NCBI GenBank assembly: GCA_008501835.1
Contig: QQUB01000736.1
Coordinates: 1-7,659 of the forward strand
Reading direction: 5' to 3'
From: Bacteroidota bacterium
GTDB taxonomy: Bacteria; Bacteroidota; Bacteroidia; Chitinophagales; Saprospiraceae
DNA: 7,659 nt
A program made the position numbers and the translations under genes. Positions 1-5,918 of this stretch are shown here, piece after piece; the stretch's first letter is position 1, and each line of letters begins with the position of its first letter. Below the pieces are notes generated by a model. That model saw only the letters and a program-made list of their open reading frames with translations. It searched no databases and was not told the origin of the DNA.

Positions 1-907
1 ACAAACTGTATTCAAATCCTTCGTTGAGTGAGTGGCATTCCACACAATCTGGAGAAAACCCATTGTTCTTAAATTCCCCCTGATGGTAATCTTCATGGCA
101 GTTTTGGCATTGGGCAAAGTCAATAGGTTCCGTGTACCGGCCTTCGTGGCAGCTTTTACAATCAACACCAATGTGTTTTCCTTCCAGGTGATAATCCGTC
201 AGGGAATGATCGAAGAAGTCCATCGTTTTCATTTCGATGAAACTGCTTTCCTGGTGACACTTGGCGCAGTCACTACCGAATTTTCCTTCATGGAAATCGT
301 CATGGCATTTATTACATTCATTTTCATCGATCCCTTGCTGGTCCTGGAAGATCCAGGCCGGATCCCTATTGGATTCATGGCAACTATAACAGTCCTCAGA
401 ACGGTGTTTTCCTTTTAATCGAAAGCCGGTGGTATTATGATTGAAGCGCTTTCTGCCAATGAAATTCGAGAAGGAACTCTCGGTATGACATTGAGCACAT
501 TTTCCTTCTATTCGATCATTGTGTGGGTCATCGTGGCAGGCAACGCAGTCGTGGAAGGCGATATCTGTGAATTCCTGGAACTCCTTGCCGTTTCTTGTAG
601 TGACCTGGTGACATTCTTTGCAATCTACTTCAACATGTCCCCCTGTGAGAGGGTAATTGGTTTTATCGTGGTCGAATTTGGGAGCGGGGCGAAATGATTC
701 TATGTTATGACAACTTGCGCAATCATTAGATAAAGTATTTTGATGATAATCATCGTGGCAGGAAAGGCATTCATTGTCCAGTCCCAGAAATGTTCCCTTG
801 CGTTTTTTGATGTCCCGGTCATGGATATTATCCGGTGCATGGCAGTCACGGCAGTCTATCACTTCGTGTTGGCCCTCGAGTTCATAACCTGTTCGACTAT
901 GGTCGAA
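1..907 (-). repeat. Four protein-level tri-heme repeats, 77 residues (231 bp) each, the last cut by the window edge
   Basis: Within the multiheme cytochrome, units begin at residues 107, 184, 261 and 338 (nucleotides 907, 676, 445 and 214 going left), spaced exactly 77 residues apart. Each opens with F-(D/N)-H-x3-T-x-(Y/F)-x-L-x-G-x-H and reaches its first CXXCH exactly 18 residues after the F. Two more CXXCH follow in the pattern CxxCHxDxH...CxxCH. Heme offsets inside a unit vary (second heme at +28, +25, +25, +17 from the first; third at +44, +41, +41, +38), yet the unit length is constant. DNA identity between units is low, so this is an old protein duplication rather than a recent tandem repeat. 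The N-terminal hemes (42, 57, 85) form a more divergent fifth group of three. Confidence 0.85.
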
Positions 908-1225
908 ATTATCTTCATCGAAGCGGACCATATCAAATTTACGACCGTGATGGTCGCTATGACATTCGAAACAATCCTGACGGCGAACTTCCCTGTCCGC
1001 GTGAAAACCTCTGTTTTGGTTTATCAGGGATTTGATTTCTTTATGGCAATCGAGGCATTTGGCGTTGGTCACCTTGTTTCCCAATTCATGGCACAGGGTG
1101 CAATTACTCATCCCTTCCAGATCAGCGTGTGCCTGGGCAAGGTCACCGGGGGAAATTTGTCCAGATAAAACGGAAAGAGATAGCAGGAAAGCCAGGACAG
1201 TAAGATATGTTTTAAATATGTTCAA
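1..1225 (-). CDS. Large multiheme cytochrome c, 15 CXXCH motifs visible, C-terminus beyond window
   Basis: Seen: a minus-strand frame stays open from 1225 to the left edge (408 residues, partial). It carries CXXCH motifs beginning at residues 42, 57, 85, 125, 153, 169, 202, 227, 243, 279, 304, 320, 356, 373 and 394. An in-frame TAA lies at 1229-1231, so the start is probably TTG at 1223-1225. This gives the signal peptide MNIFKTYLTVLAFLLSLS followed by VLSG-Q, with cleavage likely before Q23. The first in-frame ATG (1109-1111, residue 39) would delete the signal peptide. Known: CXXCH binds heme c covalently after export, so the protein should be periplasmic or on the outer membrane or cell surface and transfer electrons. 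Many extra His residues (F-D/N-H, G-x-H, CHxDxH) are candidate distal heme ligands. The hemes fall into groups of three. Inferred: it accepts electrons from, or donates them to, the b-type cytochrome and oxidoreductase encoded upstream on the same strand. The exact multiheme family was not identified. The plus-strand frames here are antisense shadows. Confidence 0.93.
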   Translation of the reverse strand, partial: MNIFKTYLTVLAFLLSLSVLSGQISPGDLAQAHADLEGMSNCTLCHELGNKVTNAKCLDCHKEIKSLINQNRGFHADREVRRQDCFECHSDHHGRKFDMVRFDEDNFDHSRTGYELEGQHEVIDCRDCHAPDNIHDRDIKKRKGTFLGLDNECLSCHDDYHQNTLSNDCASCHNIESFRPAPKFDHDKTNYPLTGGHVEVDCKECHQVTTRNGKEFQEFTDIAFHDCVACHDDPHNDRIEGKCAQCHTESSFSNFIGRKRFNHNTTGFRLKGKHRSEDCYSCHESNRDPAWIFQDQQGIDENECNKCHDDFHEGKFGSDCAKCHQESSFIEMKTMDFFDHSLTDYHLEGKHIGVDCKSCHEGRYTEPIDFAQCQNCHEDYHQGEFKNNGFSPDCVECHSLNEGFEYSL

Positions 1226-1263
1226 AAATTAAAAATTTATCAATTATCAGAATGTAAAAGAGG

Positions 1264-1329
1264 ATAAAAGTCGATTTTCAAATCAATCCATATTATGTCG
1301 TACAATATTTCAGGAAAACCGACTTTTAC
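1264..1329 (-). terminator. Long hairpin between the FISUMP gene and the multiheme cytochrome gene
   Basis: Arms at 1264-1279 and 1314-1329 are complementary over 16 positions. The two imperfect positions become G-U wobbles only in minus-strand RNA, so the stem is continuous in that orientation. The loop is 34 nt (1280-1313). The hairpin starts 10 nt after the FISUMP stop codon and ends 38 nt before the TTG start of the cytochrome. A CCUCUUUUAC stretch follows, which is a weak U-tract. It could be an intrinsic terminator, an RNA processing or stabilising element, or a 5' leader structure of the cytochrome mRNA. Strand preference is inferred from the wobble pattern. Confidence 0.5.
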
Positions 1330-1339
1330 CTGATCATTA

Positions 1340-2425
1340 TTAATCCTTAATACAGCGCACTGAATATCCAAGTCCGGTAACTTCATTTCCACGGTAGGAA
1401 TTATCTAAAATCCCCCATAATTGCCTTTCCTTAGCATAAGCTACAAAGGGAAGATAAAAAGTTGAAGACCAGAAAAATGCGATGTCTCCCTGGTGGTAGA
1501 AATCGAAACCGGAAGCATCGTGATCACGTTGTCCGGCGGGTAATGCATTAAACCCAAATTCGTCAGTACCGTTTCCATTATTCCAGCCATAGGTTGACTT
1601 CAGTTTTATACCTATTTCAGAACCACGAAATCCGAGTTTTTCCCATTCCGGGTCAGGGTATCCATATTGAGGTTCTACGGTTCCTTCAAGTTGCATCCAT
1701 TCATCGTCTGTAGGTATATGCCAGCCAGTAGGACAAAGGCCCTGGTTACTGGTTCCGGCAGGAGGAATGTTGTAACCCAATACTTCATATAAACTGTATA
1801 GCCCTCCATAAATGTCACAATTTGAAGGGTCGTTATTGTAACAATATTTCTCAATTACACCGTTATTGTGGCTTTCTAATACACCTTCCAGCATTGTTCC
1901 AATGTTAAGGTTTTCAGCCATCCAGCATTGCCCGCCTATTTGTACGGTCGCATAATCCTTTCCGGCATATGATAACAGGTCACCACATGACCAGGTAGGA
2001 GGGGGGGCATTGCCTGGTTCCATAGTTCCATTTAGTGAATAATTCCCGGAAAAGCTTCCTGCTCCCTGGTTTTGACCATCATTGGTCAGGTCTGAAATGG
2101 AAAAATCTCCTTCGTTAATTAATGTGCCGTTGAAAGTCCAGCTGCCATTATTATTGTTAGAAAAATTCACACCTGGTTGAACCTCCAGGAAACTACCCTG
2201 GACGAAAGTGTAATTTATTGAGTTGTTGTTCACGCAATTTGCCGAGATAGTCAGTCTTCCTGTTATGGTTGATGTCGGTACACAATTTAAAGACCAATTG
2301 GAAGGGTTATCCCAATCGTTATCGATAGTTCCTAAAAAAGTATTATCCCCGGAGCACTGTGCCATGGAGACCTGTTGGAGGCTGAAGAAAAGCCCGATAG
2401 ATAAGGTTAATATTATATATTTCAT
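1340..2425 (-). CDS. Secreted FISUMP-domain protein
   Basis: Seen: 361 residues. An N-terminal signal peptide ends in VSMA-Q (cleavage likely after A22). The Cys at 24 is not in a proper lipobox, so it is probably not a lipoprotein. Residues about 35-135 are a low-complexity, Asn- and Gly-rich beta region opening with a W-x-NPxNWS element, typical of surface proteins. Residues about 147-361 match the Fibrobacter succinogenes major paralogous (FISUMP) domain: DYATVQIGGQCWMAENLN (158-175), YGGLYSLYEVLG (206-217), GLCPTGWHIPTDDEW (229-243), GFNALPAGQR (291-300), FFWSST (317-322) and the closing GLGYSVRCIKD. Known: FISUMP domains are abundant on exported proteins of Fibrobacteres and Bacteroidota; I know of no established biochemical function. 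Even-spaced Cys suggest disulfides, in line with export. It lacks a T9SS C-terminal domain, unlike the gene 54 nt upstream, with which it may be cotranscribed. Confidence 0.9.
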   Translation of the reverse strand: MKYIILTLSIGLFFSLQQVSMAQCSGDNTFLGTIDNDWDNPSNWSLNCVPTSTITGRLTISANCVNNNSINYTFVQGSFLEVQPGVNFSNNNNGSWTFNGTLINEGDFSISDLTNDGQNQGAGSFSGNYSLNGTMEPGNAPPPTWSCGDLLSYAGKDYATVQIGGQCWMAENLNIGTMLEGVLESHNNGVIEKYCYNNDPSNCDIYGGLYSLYEVLGYNIPPAGTSNQGLCPTGWHIPTDDEWMQLEGTVEPQYGYPDPEWEKLGFRGSEIGIKLKSTYGWNNGNGTDEFGFNALPAGQRDHDASGFDFYHQGDIAFFWSSTFYLPFVAYAKERQLWGILDNSYRGNEVTGLGYSVRCIKD

Positions 2426-2479
2426 GTTATATTTTTATTGATGAGGTTTTAAAATAGTGTCAGGTAGGTCGATAATTTA

Positions 2480-3496
2480 TCATTTATTATCTACTACAAG
2501 ACTAAGCCTGGAAGTACCGTTATTGATATCCACCACATAGGTTCCGTCGGGTAAACCGGAAATATTCATGTTGGATTCAATGTTACTTGCCCTGATAACT
2601 TCTTTTCCTGTAAAATCATAAATAATTACCAGATCAGCTTTTTGACTAAAATGTAAAACCTCCGATGAAGGGTTAGGGTAAATATTGATGGGGCTTCCTT
2701 CATCCATATTTATTGAGATAATGTGAGAATAGGTGAAATCATCATTTTTGTCTACCTGTTTCAAACGATAGTAATGATCTCCTGTTGACGGTTTAATATG
2801 AGTATAGGAGTATGATTGAACCGTATTACTATTGCCCAGGGAGCTTACTTGTTGAAGACTTCTGAATTCCTGGTCGGCAGTACTGTGTTCCACCAAAAAA
2901 TAATCATTGTTAAATTCAGCCGCTGTTTGCCAGGATAAAATATGGTCATTGTTTTTGGTGTCAACAGTGAAATTCAGCAATGCTATTGGTAGCGGACTGT
3001 TTGGACCGTGGATGACCACCTTGTTGGGATTCATCACTCCATAATCTATCATCCATGCAGACATGGAAGCAGGTAAAATAATATTTGTAAAATTACCATT
3101 CAGGGTCCCGCCAAATGCCATGATCTCGAATTGATCAGCATTGGTAGGGGAATATCCGTCAAGTATTATTTCAAGAGTTCCGCCGAGGGTAATATTTCCA
3201 GAAACATTAATCTGGTCATGCCCCAGGCCCGGCCCTGAAAGATCCTTTAGTTCAGCCTTGTAAACCGCCTGACTTCCCATTGAAAAATTTCCGATGATAT
3301 CAATTCTTCCCGGAGAACATCCTGGGTTTATTGATTCATTTTTTAAATCCAGATTTCCTTCAATGGTTAGGTTTCCCGTGATTTCAGAGACAAGACCGGC
3401 TTTTTCCATGCCAGTTGGAGTTTTCAATATATTATTCCAAAGCGGGAAGGCCGCCAGGGGAATAATAATTGCCAAAACAGTTGTTAATTTTTTCAT
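2480..3496 (-). CDS. T9SS type A sorted surface protein with beta-solenoid-like and FnIII-like regions
   Basis: Seen: an open frame begins with ATG at 3538, but the ATG at 3496 is preferred because it starts a normal signal peptide (MKKLTTVLAIIIPLAAF); the upstream start would put 14 polar residues before it. Numbered from 3496 (338 residues): about 40-150 holds short beta repeats including DQINVSGNITLGGTLEI (94-110), like passenger-associated repeats of autotransporter-type solenoids. About 168-260 is the common Bacteroidota linker domain (LPIALLNF, LSWQTAAEFNNDYFLVEHS, YYRLKQVD), probably FnIII-like. About 268-338 is a T9SS type A sorting domain (INIYPNPSSE, ISGLPDGTYVV, RLSLVVDNK). Known: such C-terminal domains send proteins through the outer membrane by the type IX system and are removed or anchored at the surface. 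No catalytic motif was seen, so an adhesive or structural role is only inferred. Confidence 0.9.
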   Translation of the reverse strand: MKKLTTVLAIIIPLAAFPLWNNILKTPTGMEKAGLVSEITGNLTIEGNLDLKNESINPGCSPGRIDIIGNFSMGSQAVYKAELKDLSGPGLGHDQINVSGNITLGGTLEIILDGYSPTNADQFEIMAFGGTLNGNFTNIILPASMSAWMIDYGVMNPNKVVIHGPNSPLPIALLNFTVDTKNNDHILSWQTAAEFNNDYFLVEHSTADQEFRSLQQVSSLGNSNTVQSYSYTHIKPSTGDHYYRLKQVDKNDDFTYSHIISINMDEGSPINIYPNPSSEVLHFSQKADLVIIYDFTGKEVIRASNIESNMNISGLPDGTYVVDINNGTSRLSLVVDNK

Positions 3497-3591
3497 CTTA
3501 AAATGTTTTAGGTTTAAAGAATTTGTTGAATGTCTCATTTGTTGGCAAGAAAAACCTATTTATTGTTGATGAACAGGATATTTTTAATACC

Positions 3592-4923
3592 CTACAAGTG
3601 TTTTTTCATGGTGTACCCAAATCGTTTGGTGACCTGAACACCGGCTTTTTCAAGAAATTTGGTCGGTAACTCTCCTCCTGCGAAAATGTAAACCAGATCA
3701 TTTTCGATATTTTCTTTTCCGGCTTCTGTTTCCAGTAAAACTGTTTCGTCTTCGACACCTCTTAAGTTGGAGTTGAAGATGACATTTAGTGAACTGTCCT
3801 CCATGGCCTGAAAGACTTTTTCCTTGTTTTTTGTTTTTAAACGGGAAAATTTATCTTTTCGATAGGAGAGGATTACCTCATTTTGATCCTTTAATAACAA
3901 TGCAGATTCTATGGCTGAATCACCTCCGCCCACAACTACTACTTTTTTCTCATTGATTCGTTCCGGCTCGAGTAACCGGTAAGCAACTTTGGGTTTGTCT
4001 TCTCCGGGGATATTCAGTTTTCTTGGAGTTCCCCGGCGGCCAATGGCCAGTAATACATTGTTGCAAATAAATTCTTCTCCCTTGTTGGTTACGACCTTAA
4101 AAGTGTCGTCCGCAAGGGGAGTTATCAGCTCTACTTTTGTGTTTTCGGTGATTTCAATACCATGTTTGGTGATAACCTCATTCCAAAGGTTGAGTAATTC
4201 ATCTTTGGAAGTGTCGTAGAGTTTTACTTTTCCAAATAACGGCAGATTCATAGGGGCGGTCATTACGATTTTTGCCCTTGGGAAGGTATACACAGTACCT
4301 CCCAGTGAATTTTGTTCCAGCGTTTTGCTGGTCAGTCCATGTTGTTTAGCGGAAAGGGTTGCTGAAATTCCTGCGGGTCCTGCGCCTATGATAATCACAT
4401 CAAGCACGCCGGGTTGTCTGGGTTTTCCATTTTTGGCAATGTAGGTCATGGCTTGCTGACCTTGTTCCACGCTGTTTTTAATCAAGCCCATACCTCCCAA
4501 TTCGCCGGCAATGTAAATACCTTTGATATTGGTTTCAAACCGTTCATTGACGTGTGGAAGATCAACCCCGCGGGATTCGGTCCCGATCCTGAGGGAAATG
4601 GCTTCTACCGGGCAGGCATGAAAACAGGCACCATGACCAACACAATTGGAGGCTTTTATGACGGTAGCCTTACCATCTATGATTCCGAGAATATCCTTTT
4701 CAGGGCAATCTGCGACACAGGCAGCACTGCCAATACAAGTGTTAAGGTCAATGTAAGGGTGAAGGGAAACGGGTTCAAATAGTCCCTCTTCCTTGGCACT
4801 AGCAACTTTTTGTTCGATGATAGCCGAATTCTTTTTTTGATTTCTCAAATAGAAATACACTACAATTCCGCACAACAAAAAAGCTGAGCCATAGATCAAA
4901 ATTTTTTCAATTATTACTTCCAT
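3592..4923 (-). CDS. Membrane-anchored oxidoreductase: Fe-S ferredoxin domain plus FAD/NAD(P) thioredoxin-reductase-like domain
   Basis: Seen (numbered from ATG at 4923, 443 residues): one TM segment at about 4-26 followed by RNQKK, so the rest should be cytosolic. Two ferredoxin motifs, CIGSAACVADCP (C63, C69, C73) and CVGHGACFHACP (C94, C100, C104), carry Ser and His where the second Cys is usual. A segment TNIKGIYIAGELGG (131-144) looks like the FAD-binding close of pyridine-nucleotide reductases. The FAD Rossmann motif is GAGPAG (180-185) and the NAD(P) motif GGGDSAIE (332-339). There is no redox-active CxxC in the NAD(P) domain, so it is not a classical thioredoxin reductase. Inferred: it moves electrons between NAD(P)H, FAD, Fe-S centres and the adjacent b-type cytochrome. 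The start is uncertain: ATG at 4935 adds MDFL, but the 4923 start gives a TGATG one-base overlap with the preceding stop, a usual sign of translational coupling. Confidence 0.9.
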   Translation of the reverse strand: MEVIIEKILIYGSAFLLCGIVVYFYLRNQKKNSAIIEQKVASAKEEGLFEPVSLHPYIDLNTCIGSAACVADCPEKDILGIIDGKATVIKASNCVGHGACFHACPVEAISLRIGTESRGVDLPHVNERFETNIKGIYIAGELGGMGLIKNSVEQGQQAMTYIAKNGKPRQPGVLDVIIIGAGPAGISATLSAKQHGLTSKTLEQNSLGGTVYTFPRAKIVMTAPMNLPLFGKVKLYDTSKDELLNLWNEVITKHGIEITENTKVELITPLADDTFKVVTNKGEEFICNNVLLAIGRRGTPRKLNIPGEDKPKVAYRLLEPERINEKKVVVVGGGDSAIESALLLKDQNEVILSYRKDKFSRLKTKNKEKVFQAMEDSSLNVIFNSNLRGVEDETVLLETEAGKENIENDLVYIFAGGELPTKFLEKAGVQVTKRFGYTMKKHL

Positions 4924-5783
4924 CAGAAAATCCATTTATATCCAAATGCAAGCGTAATGCCGATGTGAATGATCACAATTATGAGCATGATGAGTGCAAA
5001 TGGAAGGTGAGCAACGTGCCAGTATTTAAACAATCTTTGCATGGATTGTAGTCTGGCAATTCTTCCCGAAAGGGAAATGTCATTTTTCACCATTTTGAGA
5101 ATAGATAATCGGTCGTTTTTGGGAAGTTGGATAGCTTTTAATTCCTTATTGATCAATTTCAGGGTTTTTCTGCCGTTGAAATAGTTTTGGATGATCGAGA
5201 CATTGCTTTTATCATCGCTCACCTCTCTGGTTGTATTCACGATCAATAACCTGGTTTTGAGGTCAATATTGAATTTTTCATTAAACGAATTGGTGAAATC
5301 CGTTTTCATATTTTTTAGTTCATTTAAACTCAGGGCTCTTCCTTCGATAGTTCTGGGAATCTGAATATAGATAAACCTTCCAATCACACCACTCAGTACT
5401 ACCGCCACCATACTCCAAAAAGCAATGGAGACTATACCGCCAAATTTAAAGGCTGTATGAAATAAAACCAGAATCGGACCTAGGGTACAAAGGAAGATGT
5501 GGAATTCCAGCAGGTATTTCAACCTTATTAAGCGGGATAAAAAATTATAGCGCTTTCTGGCGATATACAAAACGACCCCCACAAGAATCATCAAAGTGCC
5601 AATAATTCCCAACCCGTGTCCAAAAGCCCCACTTGGTTTGAACCAGTCATGGCGCGGGTGATAAAACCTTTCCTCGAAAGGGGTATTGTAATATTCCATT
5701 CCCGCATAAATAAGGTACATCGTGGTGAGAATAACTATTGCCACCATAACACCAATATAAATACCATGCACTGTTTTGCTCAT
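4923..5783 (-). CDS. Membrane diheme b-type cytochrome, ferric-reductase/cytochrome-b-like
   Basis: Seen: 286 residues with five likely membrane helices at about 8-28, 53-74, 88-110, 116-140 and 256-280. The RKR after helix 2 and the basic residues of the 141-253 loop put the N-terminus and this loop of about 115 residues in the cytosol and the C-terminus outside. Helix 3 has H95 and H109 and helix 5 has H259 and H273. Both pairs are H-x13-H, the spacing that places two bis-His b hemes on opposite membrane faces in cytochrome b and ferric reductase/NOX families. A conserved-looking GRFIYIQIPRTIEGR follows helix 4. H56 and H256 are additional candidates. Inferred: H95/H259 bind the inner heme and H109/H273 the outer heme, making a transmembrane electron path. 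Its stop overlaps the start of the Fe-S/FAD oxidoreductase gene (TGATG), so the two are almost certainly coexpressed partners. No clear promoter was found in 5784-5908. Confidence 0.85.
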   Translation of the reverse strand: MSKTVHGIYIGVMVAIVILTTMYLIYAGMEYYNTPFEERFYHPRHDWFKPSGAFGHGLGIIGTLMILVGVVLYIARKRYNFLSRLIRLKYLLEFHIFLCTLGPILVLFHTAFKFGGIVSIAFWSMVAVVLSGVIGRFIYIQIPRTIEGRALSLNELKNMKTDFTNSFNEKFNIDLKTRLLIVNTTREVSDDKSNVSIIQNYFNGRKTLKLINKELKAIQLPKNDRLSILKMVKNDISLSGRIARLQSMQRLFKYWHVAHLPFALIMLIIVIIHIGITLAFGYKWIF

Positions 5784-5893
5784 AAAATTATAGCTCTAAT
5801 TTATTAAGGTTTATTTTTCAATAGCATGATTATAAAAATAAAGAGTATTTACTTTTTTTTAATCAAAAACATGAAAAATAATACCAAATGAAC

Positions 5894-5918
5894 CTTGGAA
5901 AACTATAATTATTCCAAG
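5894..5918 (-). terminator. Weak inverted repeat over the stop codon of the dockerin/cohesin-like gene
   Basis: CTTGGAA (5894-5900) and TTCCAAG (5912-5918) form a 7-bp stem with an 11-nt loop that contains the TAA stop (5909-5911). In minus-strand RNA it is followed by GGUUCAUUUGGUAUUAUUUUUC, so the U-rich stretch is not immediate. This may be a weak terminator or chance. If it does not terminate, the b-type cytochrome could be read from the upstream promoter. The rest of 5784-5908 is AT-rich with no clear TAnnTTTG box on the minus strand. Confidence 0.25.

Noticed and set aside
1..907. Regular 231-bp periodicity as a possible CRISPR or DNA satellite
   Set aside because: The periodicity is at protein level inside a coding frame, with low DNA identity between units and no short identical repeats with unique spacers.
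32..1232. Several plus-strand open frames rich in hydrophobic residues
   Set aside because: They are antisense to the multiheme cytochrome; CXXCH codons read backwards give recurrent Met-Ala-like and hydrophobic residues. The minus frame has 15 CXXCH motifs and a signal peptide, the plus frames have no domain.
2354..2425. Lipoprotein signal in the FISUMP protein (Cys at residue 24)
   Set aside because: The residues before the Cys are S-M-A-Q, which is not a lipobox; cleavage at A22-Q23 by ordinary signal peptidase fits better.
3497..3538. ATG at 3538 as the start of the T9SS surface protein
   Set aside because: It would place 14 mostly polar residues before a normal MKK-type signal peptide; ATG at 3496 is more likely.
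3551..3558. TAGGTTTT as a promoter -7 box for the T9SS surface protein
   Set aside because: It misses the final G of TAnnTTTG and no TTTG element lies at the right distance upstream; too weak to list.
3592..4923. Classical thioredoxin reductase
   Set aside because: There is no redox-active CxxC pair in the NAD(P) domain, and a membrane anchor, an Fe-S domain and a rearranged FAD segment are present.
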